Source: Mycolicibacterium neoaurum VKM Ac-1815D | GTDB taxonomy: Bacteria; Actinomycetota; Actinomycetes; Mycobacteriales; Mycobacteriaceae | Length of the DNA stretch: 64,000 nucleotides | Assembly: GCF_000317305.3 (NCBI RefSeq) | Contig: NC_023036.2 | Span: 2,356,001-2,420,000, forward strand | Reading direction: 5' to 3' | Shown: piece after piece, positions 9,696 to 19,659 of the stretch | Numbering within the stretch: position 1 is the stretch's first letter | Layout of the letters: each line of letters starts with the position of its first letter | Translations under genes and position numbers: made by a program | The notes under the pieces: generated by a model | Told to the model about the DNA's origin: nothing | What the model saw: the letters and a program-made list of their open reading frames with translations, nothing else | The model's database searches: none

Positions 9696-11912
9696 CTAGT
9701 AGGACCGCCGAGCGTTGATGGTCTCGAGCAGCTCCTGAACCTGCTCCGGGCGTACGGTGCCGCCGCTGAGCGATGCGAGCCGGCCGATCGGGATCGAGGA
9801 GAGCATCCGCAGCATGTCGGTACCCAGTCCCTGGCCCGAATCGTGCTCTGGCGCCGCCCCGGCCATCGCGGTCATCACCACCGGTGCGGCCGCCGGATCG
9901 GACAGCAGTTCCCCGAGCGTGGAGTCCACGGTGAACGACGTCGGCACCGCATCGCCGGAGACGCTCACCGTGGTGCTCAAGCGCACGTCACGGCTGGAGG
10001 CGCCCGCGGCCAGGGAATAGTCGCCGGCTTCGACGACCCACCGCGACGCGGTGACATCCCAATGGGCGAGTTCGGCACGTGCGACGGCGATCTCGACGGT
10101 GCGGCGGTCACCGGGCGGCAGCGTCAGCTCACCGAAACCGACCAACCATCGCGGCGGCCGAGATACCCGGGACTCGGCGCGCCCCGCGTAGATCTGCACC
10201 ACCTCGCGACCCAGCCGTGATCCGGTGTTCGTCACCGTCACCCGCACCGTCCAGAGGTCGGTTCCCTCTTCGACCGTCAGGTCGTCATAGCTGAAGCTGG
10301 TATAGGACAGGCCGTGCCCGAACGGGAATGTCACCTCCAGATCGCGCGCGTCGTAGCCCCGGTACCCGACGAAAATCCGTTCCCCGTAGACGATCTTGCC
10401 GTTCTCGGCCGGGAAGTTCAGATACGCGGGGCAGTCCTGCAGGCGTACCGGCACCGTTTCGGTGAGCTTGGCCGAGGGATTGACCGCGCCGAAGAGCACA
10501 TCGGCGATGGCCGCTCCGCCGCCCTGCCCCAGCAGGGCGCCGTCCAGCATCGCCGGTGCCAGGTCTGCGACCGGCTGCAGCCGCACCACACCGCCATGGC
10601 TCAGCACCGCCACCGTGCGCGGCTGGGCGCGAACGACGGCGGCCAGCAGCTGGAGTTGCTCATCGGGCAGCTCGATATCGGCACGGTCGAAACCCTCGGA
10701 CTCGTCCTCGGCGGGCAGGCCCAGGAAGACCACTGCGGCGTCGGCGGCAGCCACCGCGGCAAGGGTGTCCTCGGTGATGCCGTCGGCATGGGTGACTGTG
10801 CGCGCCCGAATCTCGATCTCCTCCAGTGGAATGTCCAGCCGGGTCGGGTTCACATGGGAGCTACCCCCGCCCTGATAGCGCGGCGCCACGGCGAACGGGC
10901 CGACGACGGCGACCGAGGATGCCGGACTCAACGGCAGCACATCGTCGTCGTTCTTCAGCAGCACGATGGAGCGTGTGGCCGCGGTCCGAGCCAGGTCGTG
11001 ATGCTCGTCGATATCGAAAGTCGCTGTCGCCGAATCGTGTTCGTGGGCTCTCGTGGCCAACCGTGCCACCCGCTGGGCGGCACGGGTCAGAACGTCGGGA
11101 TCCAGATCGCCGGACTCCACCGCGGCGCAGGCCGCGTCGTCGGTGTTGCCGCCGGTACCCGGCATCTCCAGATCCAGCCCAGCGGCGACCGCGGCGACCC
11201 GGTCTCGCACGGCACCCCAATCGCTGACCACGACGCCGTCGAAACCCCACTCGTCGCGCAGCACGGTGCTCAGCAGCCAATCATTCTCGGCTGCGTACAC
11301 GCCGTTGATGCGGTTGTAGGAACACATCACCGTCCAGGGGAGGGCACGGGTGATGACGTGTTCGAAACCGCGCAGATAGATCTCGCGCAGGGTGCGCTCG
11401 TCGACCTCGGAGCTGACACGCATCCGATCGTCCTCGGCATTGTTGGCGGCGAAATGCTTCGGTGAGGCACCTACACCGCGGCTCTGCACGCCGGACACCC
11501 ACGCCGCACCCAGCACCCCGGTGAGCAACGGATCCTCCGAGAAATACTCGAAGTTGCGGCCGCACCGCGGATCTCGCTTGATGTTGATCCCGGGGCCCAA
11601 CAGCACGTTCACCCCGAGTGCCCGCGCCTCGGTACCCAACGCGATGGCGACCCGGTGCACCAGCTCCGGGTCCCAGGATTGCGCCAGACCCGCTGCCGGA
11701 GGGAAACAGGTGGCCGGCTCGCTCGCGGCGATCCCGACGTGATCGGCGGCGCCGGACTGCCTGCGCACCCCGTGGGGGCCGTCGGTCAGCAGGATGGAGC
11801 GGACATCCCCGACGGCTTTGGTGGTCCAGAACGTGGCGCCACTTCCGAGGGCGGCCTGTTCGGCGGTGGACAGTGCGGTGATGTCATCGGAGCGCTCGGT
11901 CACCTGTCCCAT
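9696..11912 (-). CDS. Glycoside hydrolase family 3 beta-glucosidase
   Basis: 738 residues. GH3 enzymes release beta-linked glucose or xylose by a retaining mechanism. The N-terminal TIM barrel has DGPHGVRRQ, the KHFAANNAEDDR motif, and the Asp nucleophile in FDGVVVSDWGAV. The alpha/beta sandwich domain follows, and the C-terminus is a fibronectin III-like domain typical of GH3 (FPFGHGLSYTSF onward). No signal peptide, so probably cytosolic, acting on imported oligosaccharides or glycosides. ATG 11912 is used; the open frame further upstream runs through a terminator and another gene and is not real. Confidence 0.88.
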   Translation of the reverse strand: MGQVTERSDDITALSTAEQAALGSGATFWTTKAVGDVRSILLTDGPHGVRRQSGAADHVGIAASEPATCFPPAAGLAQSWDPELVHRVAIALGTEARALGVNVLLGPGINIKRDPRCGRNFEYFSEDPLLTGVLGAAWVSGVQSRGVGASPKHFAANNAEDDRMRVSSEVDERTLREIYLRGFEHVITRALPWTVMCSYNRINGVYAAENDWLLSTVLRDEWGFDGVVVSDWGAVRDRVAAVAAGLDLEMPGTGGNTDDAACAAVESGDLDPDVLTRAAQRVARLATRAHEHDSATATFDIDEHHDLARTAATRSIVLLKNDDDVLPLSPASSVAVVGPFAVAPRYQGGGSSHVNPTRLDIPLEEIEIRARTVTHADGITEDTLAAVAAADAAVVFLGLPAEDESEGFDRADIELPDEQLQLLAAVVRAQPRTVAVLSHGGVVRLQPVADLAPAMLDGALLGQGGGAAIADVLFGAVNPSAKLTETVPVRLQDCPAYLNFPAENGKIVYGERIFVGYRGYDARDLEVTFPFGHGLSYTSFSYDDLTVEEGTDLWTVRVTVTNTGSRLGREVVQIYAGRAESRVSRPPRWLVGFGELTLPPGDRRTVEIAVARAELAHWDVTASRWVVEAGDYSLAAGASSRDVRLSTTVSVSGDAVPTSFTVDSTLGELLSDPAAAPVVMTAMAGAAPEHDSGQGLGTDMLRMLSSIPIGRLASLSGGTVRPEQVQELLETINARRSY

Positions 11913-11969
11913 TGTCCACAGTTCCGCGGTCCCAAGGCCCACAGCTGATCCGTCCACGGACCCCCGCGC

Positions 11970-12010
11970 ACGAGAACGCCCCGGTAGCCAGGGCTCCGGG
12001 GCGTTCTCGT
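11970..12010 (-). terminator. Terminator downstream of the DUF2631 gene
   Basis: A perfect 15-bp stem (11970-11984 with 11996-12010) and 11-nt loop, placed 13 nt beyond the stop of the minus-strand gene at 12023. Confidence 0.75.
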
Positions 12011-12022
12011 AAATGGTGTGGG

Positions 12023-12277
12023 CTAGCGGTACCAGCCGCGGCTGCGGGCGATCCAGTCGCGCGCCACGATGCCGAGGATCAGCACGGCGAAGAAGATGAG
12101 GAAGACGTCCTCGACGTGTCCGACATGGTTGCCATGGGTCATCACGACCAGGAAGATCGCGGCGAAGATTCCGATGATGTGCAGTACCCGGGGGTTCTCC
12201 ACGGACCAGCCCCATGCCGCCGAGGGCACATCTTCGGTATCGACGCCGTTGTGACGCTCGACCTCGGTGCTGGACAC
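12023..12277 (-). CDS. DUF2631 small membrane protein
   Basis: 84 residues, a mycobacterial family of unknown function (Rv2876-like by position and sequence). A polar N-terminus of about 30 residues with [22 protein letters not shown] precedes two closely spaced transmembrane helices ([19 protein letters not shown] and [15 protein letters not shown]). The tail is basic ([12 protein letters not shown]), suggesting a cytoplasmic C-terminus. Divergent from the APC permease across a 152-nt gap that contains a tandem repeat. Confidence 0.82.
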   Translation of the reverse strand: MSSTEVERHNGVDTEDVPSAAWGWSVENPRVLHIIGIFAAIFLVVMTHGNHVGHVEDVFLIFFAVLILGIVARDWIARSRGWYR

Positions 12278-12355
12278 GCCTTCTCCTCACGTCCGGTGGA
12301 CAGTGCGCCCATTCTGGCACACCGCGACGGACGCGCCAGAACGAGGCTCGCGAGC

Positions 12356-12403
12356 AGGCCCGGAAACAGGCCCGGAAACAGGCCCGGAAAAAGGCGTGGA
12401 AAA
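12356..12403. repeat. Four tandem 12-bp repeats upstream of the permease
   Basis: Unit AGGCCCGGAAAC: copies 1 and 2 (12356-12379) are identical, copy 3 (12380-12391) differs at one base and copy 4 (12392-12403) is degenerate (AGGCGTGGAAAA). The array ends 26 nt before the permease start, inside its 5' region. Confidence 0.8.
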
Positions 12404-12429
12404 GGGCCTGTAGTGGGTACGTTGCGTGC

Positions 12430-13908
12430 GTGACGGAACGATTGCGCAGGAAATCCGTGGAGCAGTCCATCGCCGATACCGACGAACCGGGGACCCGGCT
12501 GCGCAAGGATCTGACCTGGTGGGACCTGACGGTCTTCGGTGTGTCGGTCGTCGTGGGCGCCGGCATCTTCACCGTCACCGCCTCGACCGCGGCCAACATC
12601 ACCGGCCCGGCCATCTCGCTGTCGTTCATCCTGGCCGCCGTCACCTGCGGCCTGGCCGCCCTGTGCTACGCCGAGTTCGCCTCGACGGTGCCGGTGGCCG
12701 GCAGCGCCTACACCTTCTCCTATGCCACCTTCGGCGAGTTCATCGCCTGGATCATCGGCTGGGATCTGATCCTGGAGTTTGCCGTCGGCGCCGCCGTGGT
12801 GGCCAAGGGCTGGTCGAGCTACCTGGGAACCGTTTTCGGATTCTCCGGTGGTGTCGTCGCGGTCGGGCCGCTCGACTTCGACTGGGGCGCCTTGCTGATC
12901 GTCGGCACCGTCGCGGCACTGCTGGCCCTGGGCACCAAGTTGTCGTCTCATTTCAGTCTCGTCATCACCGCGATCAAGGTGTCGGTGGTGCTACTGGTGG
13001 TGATCGTCGGCGCCTTCTACATCAAGGTGTCCAACTACACCCCGTTCATCCCGCCCACCGAATCCGGGGAGTCCGCGGGCTCCGGTGTGGACCAGTCGGT
13101 CTTCTCGCTGTTGACCGGTGCGGCGGGCAGCCACTACGGCGTCTACGGTCTGCTCGCCGGTGCGTCGATCGTGTTCTTCGCCTTCATCGGGTTCGACGTG
13201 GTCGCGACGACGGCCGAGGAGACCCGCAACCCCCAACGCGATGTCGCCAGGGGCATCCTGGCCTCGCTGGCGATCGTGACGGTCCTCTACGTGGCGGTCT
13301 CGGTGGTGCTGTCCGGGATGGCCTCCTATGTCGACATGAGGGAGGCCGGTGGAGGGCATCCCAACCTGGCGACGGCCTTCGAGCTCAACGGTGTGGATTG
13401 GGCAGCCAAGGTCATCTCGATCGGCGCGCTGGCCGGCCTGACCACCGTGGTGATGGTTCTGATGCTCGGTCTGTCGCGGGTGCTGTTCGCGATGTCCCGC
13501 GACGGCCTGCTCCCGCGCTCGCTCGCCCGCACCGGCACCAGGGGAACACCGGTCCGGATCACCGTCATCGTCGCCGTGCTGGTGGCGCTGGCCGCTTCGC
13601 TGTTCCCGGTCAATCGGCTCGAAGAGATGGTCAATGTCGGAACACTGTTCGCCTTCGTGCTGGTGTCGGCGGGTGTCATCGTGTTGCGGCGCAATCGCCC
13701 CGATCTCGAGCGTGGCTTCCGGGTGCCGTGGGTGCCGCTGCTGCCGATCGCCTCGATCGTCGCGTGCCTGTGGTTGATGCTCAATCTCACCGCGCTGACC
13801 TGGATCAGGTTCGTCGTGTGGATGGCGTTCGGTGTGCTGATCTACCTGGCGTACGGCCGCAGGCATTCGTTGCTGGGGCAGCGGTTGGCGCTGGATGGGA
13901 AGATCTGA
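12430..13908 (+). CDS. APC-family amino acid permease
   Basis: 492 residues from GTG 12430, with about 12 transmembrane segments. The first helix motif GVSVVVGAGIF is the APC substrate-binding loop, followed by AGPAISLSF-type and EFAS...AGSAYTFSYATFGE segments that mark the cationic amino acid transporter (CAT/YfnA-like) branch. FIGFDVVATTAEETRNPQRD in the middle is also typical. It probably imports an amino acid by proton symport; the substrate cannot be assigned. The frame stays open to 12214, but upstream codons cross the tandem repeats and the divergent gene. Confidence 0.85.
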   Translation: MTERLRRKSVEQSIADTDEPGTRLRKDLTWWDLTVFGVSVVVGAGIFTVTASTAANITGPAISLSFILAAVTCGLAALCYAEFASTVPVAGSAYTFSYATFGEFIAWIIGWDLILEFAVGAAVVAKGWSSYLGTVFGFSGGVVAVGPLDFDWGALLIVGTVAALLALGTKLSSHFSLVITAIKVSVVLLVVIVGAFYIKVSNYTPFIPPTESGESAGSGVDQSVFSLLTGAAGSHYGVYGLLAGASIVFFAFIGFDVVATTAEETRNPQRDVARGILASLAIVTVLYVAVSVVLSGMASYVDMREAGGGHPNLATAFELNGVDWAAKVISIGALAGLTTVVMVLMLGLSRVLFAMSRDGLLPRSLARTGTRGTPVRITVIVAVLVALAASLFPVNRLEEMVNVGTLFAFVLVSAGVIVLRRNRPDLERGFRVPWVPLLPIASIVACLWLMLNLTALTWIRFVVWMAFGVLIYLAYGRRHSLLGQRLALDGKI

Positions 13909-13916
13909 ACACCGAC

Positions 13917-15626
13917 TCAGCCGTAGGTGAACGAATACGCCTGCAGCCCACCGTCGAGTGACACCTCGACGGTGCCGGCGCCCACGGGGTCGTCGGCGAT
14001 GATCTGCCGCATGTTCGGTGGGCCGGTGACCGGCATCTCGCGGGTGACGCCGTCGCGGGTGATCCGCACGGTGCCATCACCGCCGACGACCAGATAGACG
14101 TTGCGCGCGCGATAGTTCAGCCGGATCGTCGACCCCGGCGCCTGCGCGGTGATGCCCTGATAGTCCAGCGCCCACGGCCCGCGCAGGGCGAAGCTGTCCG
14201 CGGCGAGCCGGTCCGGGAAGTCGAAGGTGTGGGTCCCCTCGTCGTACACCCCGGTGCCGCCGTAGTTGACCACCTTGCCGACGCTGAAGTATGTCTCAGG
14301 CGTGGTGGGGGCGGTTGGGGTGTCGTCCGAGCGTTCCGTCGCCGCGGGTAGGGCGCGGCCGTCGCCGTCGGAAAGGAGTTGGCGGATCAGCCTTTCGGTG
14401 GTGGCGTAGTCGCCCTCGCCGAATTTGATGTGGCGCACCACGCCGTTCTTGTCGATCAGGTAGTGGGCCGGCCAGTAGCGGTTTCGGTAGTTGGTCCAGG
14501 TCGAGAAGTTGTTGTCCATCGCCACCGGATAGGTGATGCCGAGATCGGCTGCGCCGCTGACGACATTGGCCTGTACCTTCTCGAAGGCGTACTCGGGAGT
14601 GTGGACACCGATGACCTGCAGTCCGCGATCACGGTAGGCCGCATACCAGTCGACCAGATGTGGTGCGGCCCGCTGGCAGTTGATGCACGAGTAGGCCCAG
14701 AAGTCGATCAGTACCACCTTGCCGCGCAGCGACTTCAGGTCGATCGGTGTATTGCCCGGAGTATTGAGCCATGCCGTGATGCCCTTGATATCCGGTGCGG
14801 TGCCGCAGCTTTCCAGCTCGGGCGCACCGTTGGTGCAGTTCGACAATTCGGCGTTCTGCTCGTTGACCAACCCGCCGAGGTTGAGCTTCTCGCGCAGCTG
14901 CTCCTCACCACCGACCCGGTCCTGCAGGGCTGCGGTGTAGTCGGGGATGGTGCGCTGTAGCGCCGCGGGCAGATTGAACACCAGCGCCACGGCCAACAGG
15001 ATCGTGACGAGGCCCGCAGTCACGCGGATCTCACGCTGCCTGCGGCGGAATGCCGCCACCCGCTCGGTGACCCGCCGCCCGGCCAGCGCGAAGAACAGCA
15101 GCGGCAGGGCAGCGCCGATCGCGAACGACAGCGTCAATGCGATGATGTCGGCCCCGATGCTGCCCGTGGCGCCGGCGACGACGATCGCGGCCAGCACCGG
15201 ACCCGCGCACGGTACGTACAGCACGCCCAGGGTGAGACCCAGTACGAAACCGCTGGTACCCGAACCGAACTGCCGCTGCGGTAGCCGTGCGAAGGGCTTC
15301 TCCAACAGCGCTTCGAATCGCGGGAAGATCAACCCCAGGCCGATCGCCACCAAGGCCGCCAGCGCCACCCAGCGGATCGTGTCCTGGGGCAGGCGCAGTA
15401 GTGCGAGCAGGGCCGAACCGACCAGTGTGACCAGGCTGAAGCTGAGCACCAGGCCGGCGATCACCAAATAGGGCCGCAGTCGCGAGGTCGGCGCCGAGCG
15501 GGCAGGTGTGTCGGTGTCCCCGCTCTGGGTGCCGGAAAAGAAGATGACCGGCAACACCGGCAGGATGCACGGCGAGATGCCGGTGATCAGGCCACCGAGG
15601 AAGCCGATCGCGATCAGAGTGGCCAT
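13917..15626 (-). CDS. dipZ: DipZ: CcdA-type membrane thiol transporter fused to a thioredoxin domain
   Basis: 569 residues in three parts. Residues 1-230 form a CcdA-like domain with conserved Cys-containing helices ([11 protein letters not shown] and [10 protein letters not shown]), which carries reducing power across the membrane. Around residue 310 an extracytoplasmic TlpA/thioredoxin domain has the redox motif [12 protein letters not shown]. The last ~150 residues are the mycobacterial DipZ C-terminal beta-sandwich domain (carbohydrate-binding-like). The order downstream of two Cys-containing fasciclin proteins matches the mpt83-dipZ-mpt70 neighbourhood of M. tuberculosis. Confidence 0.92.
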   Translation of the reverse strand: MATLIAIGFLGGLITGISPCILPVLPVIFFSGTQSGDTDTPARSAPTSRLRPYLVIAGLVLSFSLVTLVGSALLALLRLPQDTIRWVALAALVAIGLGLIFPRFEALLEKPFARLPQRQFGSGTSGFVLGLTLGVLYVPCAGPVLAAIVVAGATGSIGADIIALTLSFAIGAALPLLFFALAGRRVTERVAAFRRRQREIRVTAGLVTILLAVALVFNLPAALQRTIPDYTAALQDRVGGEEQLREKLNLGGLVNEQNAELSNCTNGAPELESCGTAPDIKGITAWLNTPGNTPIDLKSLRGKVVLIDFWAYSCINCQRAAPHLVDWYAAYRDRGLQVIGVHTPEYAFEKVQANVVSGAADLGITYPVAMDNNFSTWTNYRNRYWPAHYLIDKNGVVRHIKFGEGDYATTERLIRQLLSDGDGRALPAATERSDDTPTAPTTPETYFSVGKVVNYGGTGVYDEGTHTFDFPDRLAADSFALRGPWALDYQGITAQAPGSTIRLNYRARNVYLVVGGDGTVRITRDGVTREMPVTGPPNMRQIIADDPVGAGTVEVSLDGGLQAYSFTYG

Positions 15627-15670
15627 ATGAGTTATTCGTCACGGCAAGGCAATTGGATGGCCCGAACACA

Positions 15671-15703
15671 CATCAGCCCGGCCGCATCGCGGCCGGGCTG
15701 ATG
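15671..15703 (-). terminator. Terminator after the secreted fasciclin gene
   Basis: A perfect 15-bp GC-rich stem (15671-15685 with 15689-15703) with a 3-nt loop, 14 nt beyond the stop at 15718. It would limit read-through into dipZ. Confidence 0.8.
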
Positions 15704-15717
15704 TGGTGGAGAACAGA

Positions 15718-16320
15718 TCACATCGGCGGCATCAGCACGGTGTCGATGAGGTAGACGGTGGCGTTGGCGGTCTGCACGCCCCCGCACACCACGTTCGCAT
15801 CGTTGACCTTCAGTTCGGCGGGCATGGCCATGTTCGGCACGGTGACGTTCACGTCGGCGCCCTGCATGGTCTTGTGCATACCGACCACTTGCTCGGGGCT
15901 GGCCTGCCCCTCGACCACGTGGTAGGTCAGGATGCTGGTCAGCAGCGCTGAGTCGGTCTTGAGGCGCTCGATGGTGGCCGGATCGATCTTCGCGAACGCC
16001 TCATCGGTGGGCGCGAACACCGTCAGCGCGGGTGCGCCGTTCAGCGTGTCGACCAGATTCACGTGTGGGTTGAGCTGACCCGAGAGCGCCTGGGTGAGGG
16101 TCTTGAGCATCGGGTTGTTCGCCGCCGCGACGGCTACCGGTTCGGCGGCCATACCGGTCACCGAGGCCGGACCGACGGGGTTCTGGGCGGCGTAGGCGGC
16201 GCAGCCGGGGCCGACCGGCGCGGCCTGGGCGACGCCGGCGGAGGCGAAGATGAGGCCGGTGGCGGCCGCGGCGGTACATGCGACGCCGGCGAGCTTGCGG
16301 GTGTTCAGCGAGAGGGTCAT
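15718..16320 (-). CDS. Secreted fasciclin (FAS1) domain protein, MPT70-like
   Basis: 200 residues: Sec signal peptide of about 33 residues ending [10 protein letters not shown], then one FAS1 domain. FAS1 landmarks are [24 protein letters not shown] and the YHVVEGQ His motif. No lipobox, so it is released or loosely wall-bound. One Cys near the mature N-terminus (GPGCAAYA) and one near the C-terminus (VVCGG) would form the MPT70-type disulfide. RBS AAAGGA precedes the start. MPT70 proteins are abundant secreted antigens, SigK-controlled in the tuberculosis complex. Confidence 0.88.
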   Translation of the reverse strand: MTLSLNTRKLAGVACTAAAATGLIFASAGVAQAAPVGPGCAAYAAQNPVGPASVTGMAAEPVAVAAANNPMLKTLTQALSGQLNPHVNLVDTLNGAPALTVFAPTDEAFAKIDPATIERLKTDSALLTSILTYHVVEGQASPEQVVGMHKTMQGADVNVTVPNMAMPAELKVNDANVVCGGVQTANATVYLIDTVLMPPM

Positions 16321-16391
16321 CGATCGAATCCTTTTACTTGGTCGTGTTCACGTTTCGTATGGGGAGTGGGGACGGCGGTGCCGTCCGGAGG

Positions 16392-16429
16392 GGCGAGGCA
16401 GCCCGGTCGGGGGAACGGGCCGCCTCGCC
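16392..16429 (-). terminator. Terminator between the two fasciclin genes
   Basis: Stem GGCGAGGC-A-GCCCG (16392-16405) pairs with CGGGC-C-GCCTCGCC (16416-16429) with a single A/C mismatch. It lies 16 nt past the lipoprotein gene stop. Confidence 0.7.
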
Positions 16430-16445
16430 GGCTCGGTGCCGGCTA

Positions 16446-17129
16446 TCAGGCAGCCGGCGGCATCAGGACGGTGTCGATCATGTAGACCGTGGCGTTGGCG
16501 GTCTTCACGCCGCCGCACACCAGGCCGGCGTCGCCGACCTTGAGGTCGTTACCCGCACCGGTGACGGTGACCGGGGCGCCCTGAACGGTGGTGTGCTCAC
16601 CGGCGACCTGATCGGGGCTCGCCTGGCCGGGGACCACGTGGTAGGTCAGGATCGAGGTCAGCAGGTCCGAGTCGGTCTTCAGGGTCTCCAGCGTGGCCGG
16701 ATCGATCTTGGCGAACGCGTCATCGGTCGGGGCGAAGACGGTGAACTCGCCGCCATTGAGCGTGTCGACCAGGTTGACGTTCGGGTTGAGCTGGCCCGAG
16801 AGCGCCTGGGTGAGGGTCTTGAGCATCGGATTGTTGGAGGCGGCGACGGTCACCGGGTCGGCGGCCATACCGGTCACCGATCCGGGCCCCTCGGGGTTCT
16901 GCTCGGCGTACGCGGCGCAGCCCGAACCGATCAGGTTGCCGGCCGGCGCGGCCATGCTGGACGTGGTCTCCGGTGCCGCCATCGACGAGGTCATGGAGGA
17001 GATTGAGGAACTGGCTTCACTGGCACTGCTCTCGACTGACGAAGTGCCGCCCGAACAGGCGGACAGCCCGAGCGCCGCGACGGCGGCGAACCCGGCAAAT
17101 GCGATGCGATGCTGGTGGGTCAATGTCAT
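16446..17129 (-). CDS. Fasciclin-domain lipoprotein, MPT83-like
   Basis: 227 residues. The signal peptide ends in a lipobox, LGLSAC, so the protein is lipid-anchored. A Ser-rich flexible linker with [15 protein letters not shown] follows (about residues 25-65), then a FAS1 domain very close to its neighbour: both share [22 protein letters not shown] and ILTYHVV blocks, so they are tandem paralogues. Cys residues in IGSGCAAYA and LVCGG match the disulfide pair. ATG 17129 is chosen for the AAGGAAG site upstream. Divergent from dxr. Confidence 0.88.
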   Translation of the reverse strand: MTLTHQHRIAFAGFAAVAALGLSACSGGTSSVESSASEASSSISSMTSSMAAPETTSSMAAPAGNLIGSGCAAYAEQNPEGPGSVTGMAADPVTVAASNNPMLKTLTQALSGQLNPNVNLVDTLNGGEFTVFAPTDDAFAKIDPATLETLKTDSDLLTSILTYHVVPGQASPDQVAGEHTTVQGAPVTVTGAGNDLKVGDAGLVCGGVKTANATVYMIDTVLMPPAA

Positions 17130-17250
17130 GAGACTCAACTTCCTTGTTGGCGGGTGGCTGGTACCGACCCGGTTGGCCCTACATAGGTCATTCGGTGCCC
17201 ACCGCGGCCCGGATGGGTCTGCAGCAGAATTCGTGTCTGGGCGGGGCACA

Positions 17251-18414
17251 ATGGTCGATGTGAGTTCTGACCGCCGGCGCGTGCTGATCCTGGGTAGTAC
17301 CGGGTCGATCGGTACGCAGGCCCTCGACGTCATCGCCGCGAACCCCGACAGTTTCGAGGTGGTGGGGCTGGCCGCCGGCGGTGGCAACGCCGAACTGCTG
17401 GCCCGCCAGGCCGCCGAGACCGGCGTCACGAACGTGGCCGTCGCCGACCCCGATGCGCCCATCGAGGCCCGCTACCGCGGACCGGAGGCCGCCACCCGAC
17501 TGGTCGAGGACACCGACGCCGATGTGGTGCTCAACGCTCTTGTCGGGGCGCTGGGCCTCAAACCGACCCTGGCCGCCCTGCACAGCGGCGCCCGGCTGGC
17601 GCTGGCGAACAAGGAATCCCTGGTCGCAGGTGGGCCGCTGGCCCTGGCCGCCGCGGCCCCCGGCCAGATCGTGCCGGTGGACTCCGAGCACTCCGCGTTG
17701 GCGCAGTGCCTCCGCGGCGGGACCCCCGAGGAAGTGGCCAGCCTGGTCCTGACTGCCTCGGGTGGACCGTTCCGGGGCTGGGCTTCGCAGGCACTGGAGG
17801 ATGTCACCCCCGAACAGGCCGGCGCCCACCCCACCTGGTCGATGGGACCGATGAACACGTTGAACTCGGCGACCTTGGTCAACAAGGGTCTTGAGCTGAT
17901 CGAGACGCACCTGCTGTTCGGCGTCGACTACGACCGCATCGAGGTGGTCGTGCATCCCCAGTCGATCGTGCATTCGATGGTGACCTTCACCGACGGGTCG
18001 ACGCTGGCCCAGGCCAGTCCGCCGGATATGAAGTTGCCGATCGCGCTGGCGCTGGGATGGCCGGCACGGGTGCCCGGCGCCGCCGCGGCCTGTGACTGGT
18101 CTACCGCCTCGACCTGGACGTTCGAGCCGCTGGACGCGGCGGTGTTCCCGGCCGTCGACCTGGCCCGCGAGGCCGGCCGCCGGGGCGGCAGCCTGACCGC
18201 GGTCTACAACGCCGCCAACGAGGAGGCCGCGGCGGCATTCCTCGACGGCCGGATCCGTTTTCCGGCGATTGTCCGAACCGTCGCCGATGTGCTGCACGCC
18301 GCCGATCAGTGGGCCGCGCAACCAGCTACCGTGGAAGAGATACTCGAAGCGCAGGACTGGGCCCGAGCACGGGCCGGCAGCGCCATCGACCGGGAGGTAG
18401 TCGCAAGCCGATGA
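17251..18414 (+). CDS. dxr: 1-deoxy-D-xylulose 5-phosphate reductoisomerase
   Basis: 387 residues from ATG 17251 (GTG 17260 is an alternative). Converts DXP to MEP with NADPH, the first committed MEP-pathway step. The NADPH motif [14 protein letters not shown], the [12 protein letters not shown] segment, the Mg-binding [12 protein letters not shown] and the flexible loop PFRGW with [12 protein letters not shown] are all present. The stop overlaps the next gene (ATGA), coupling dxr to rip1; ispG follows in the same operon. Confidence 0.96.
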   Translation: MVDVSSDRRRVLILGSTGSIGTQALDVIAANPDSFEVVGLAAGGGNAELLARQAAETGVTNVAVADPDAPIEARYRGPEAATRLVEDTDADVVLNALVGALGLKPTLAALHSGARLALANKESLVAGGPLALAAAAPGQIVPVDSEHSALAQCLRGGTPEEVASLVLTASGGPFRGWASQALEDVTPEQAGAHPTWSMGPMNTLNSATLVNKGLELIETHLLFGVDYDRIEVVVHPQSIVHSMVTFTDGSTLAQASPPDMKLPIALALGWPARVPGAAAACDWSTASTWTFEPLDAAVFPAVDLAREAGRRGGSLTAVYNAANEEAAAAFLDGRIRFPAIVRTVADVLHAADQWAAQPATVEEILEAQDWARARAGSAIDREVVASR

Positions 18415-19649
18415 TGTTCACTGTCGGCATCGTGCTCTTCGCACTGGCCATCCTCGCGTCGGTGGCATTGCACGAGTGCGGGCACATGTGGGTGGCCCGA
18501 GCCACCGGTATGAAGGTGCGCCGCTATTTCGTCGGCTTCGGTCCGACGCTGTGGTCGACGCGGCGACCCAACAAGCTCGGCAGTACCGAATACGGCATCA
18601 AGGCCGTCCCGCTCGGCGGGTTCTGCGATATCGCAGGCATGACCGCCGTCGACGAGATCGCCGATGAGGACCGGCCCTACGCGATGTACCGCCAGAAGGT
18701 GTGGAAGCGCGTCGCGGTGCTGTTCGCCGGGCCCGCGATGAACTTCATCATCGGCCTGGTCCTCATCTACGGCATCGCCGTCGTGTGGGGGCTGCCCAGC
18801 CTGACGCCGCCACCGACGACCGCCGTGATCGGTGAAACCGCTTGTGTGGCACCGCAGGTGGCCAAGGAGGGGGACACCCTCTACGGTCCGTGTCCGCAGC
18901 CCGGCCCCGGCCCGGCGGCCCTGGCCGGACTGCAGCCCGGGGACACCATCGTCAAGGTCGGCGACACCGATGTGGCGACATTCCCCGAGATGGCGGCCGA
19001 GATCCGCAAGCTCGACGGTCCGGTCCAGGTGGTCTACGAGCGAGACGGCCAGCGCCTGTCCACCGTCGTCGACGTCGCCAGGACCCAGCGTTTCACCTCG
19101 GCCGAGGCGGCCACCCCGGACACGGTCGGTGCCATCGGTGTCAGCGCGGTGCAACCGCCCGGGCCCACGCAGTACAACCCGTTGACCGCCATCCCGGCGA
19201 CTTTCACCTTCACCGGTGATCTGGCAGTCGAACTCGGCAAGGCGCTGGCGAAGATCCCCACCAAGATCGGCGCCCTCGTCGACGCCATCGGTGGCGGGGA
19301 ACGCGACAAGGAGACCCCGATCTCGGTGGTGGGCGCCTCGATCATCGGCGGCGAGACCGTCGACGCCGGGCTGTGGGTGGCCTTCTGGTTCTTCCTGGCC
19401 CAGCTGAACTTCGTGCTGGGAGCGGTCAACCTGATCCCACTGCTGCCCTTCGACGGTGGTCACGTCGCGGTGGCCACCTACGAGAAGTTACGGAACATGT
19501 TCCGTGCGGCCCGCGGCAAAGTCGCCGCGGAACCGGTCAACTATCTCAAGCTGATGCCCGCCACCTACGTTGTGCTGGCGGTGGTTGCCGGGTACATGCT
19601 GTTGACGGTCACCGCCGACTTTGTCAACCCGATCAGCATCTTCGACTAG
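18411..19649 (+). CDS. rip1: Site-2 protease Rip1 (RseP/M50 family)
   Basis: 412 residues, start MMF at 18411 overlapping dxr by 4 nt. Intramembrane zinc metalloprotease that releases anti-sigma factors such as RsdA-type and RskA proteins in mycobacteria. The zinc motif is H21-E-C-G-H25 in the first helix; a PDZ domain occupies roughly residues 150-230 ([17 protein letters not shown]), and the third zinc ligand is in the [12 protein letters not shown] motif. SigK/RskA, which controls mpt83/mpt70 in M. tuberculosis, is a Rip1 client there. Confidence 0.95.
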   Translation: MMFTVGIVLFALAILASVALHECGHMWVARATGMKVRRYFVGFGPTLWSTRRPNKLGSTEYGIKAVPLGGFCDIAGMTAVDEIADEDRPYAMYRQKVWKRVAVLFAGPAMNFIIGLVLIYGIAVVWGLPSLTPPPTTAVIGETACVAPQVAKEGDTLYGPCPQPGPGPAALAGLQPGDTIVKVGDTDVATFPEMAAEIRKLDGPVQVVYERDGQRLSTVVDVARTQRFTSAEAATPDTVGAIGVSAVQPPGPTQYNPLTAIPATFTFTGDLAVELGKALAKIPTKIGALVDAIGGGERDKETPISVVGASIIGGETVDAGLWVAFWFFLAQLNFVLGAVNLIPLLPFDGGHVAVATYEKLRNMFRAARGKVAAEPVNYLKLMPATYVVLAVVAGYMLLTVTADFVNPISIFD

Positions 19650-19659
19650 GAGTTCGACT

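Noticed and set aside
11912..11920. TTGTCCACA at the beta-glucosidase start
   Set aside because: A single exact mycobacterial DnaA-type 9-mer is expected by chance in a window this size.
11913..12644. Upstream extension of the beta-glucosidase frame to 12644
   Set aside because: It runs antisense through a terminator, the DUF2631 gene and the tandem repeats, and has no GH3-like sequence.
16321..17250. SigK-type promoters for the fasciclin genes
   Set aside because: Expected from M. tuberculosis, but I could not place a convincing -35/-10 pair by eye.
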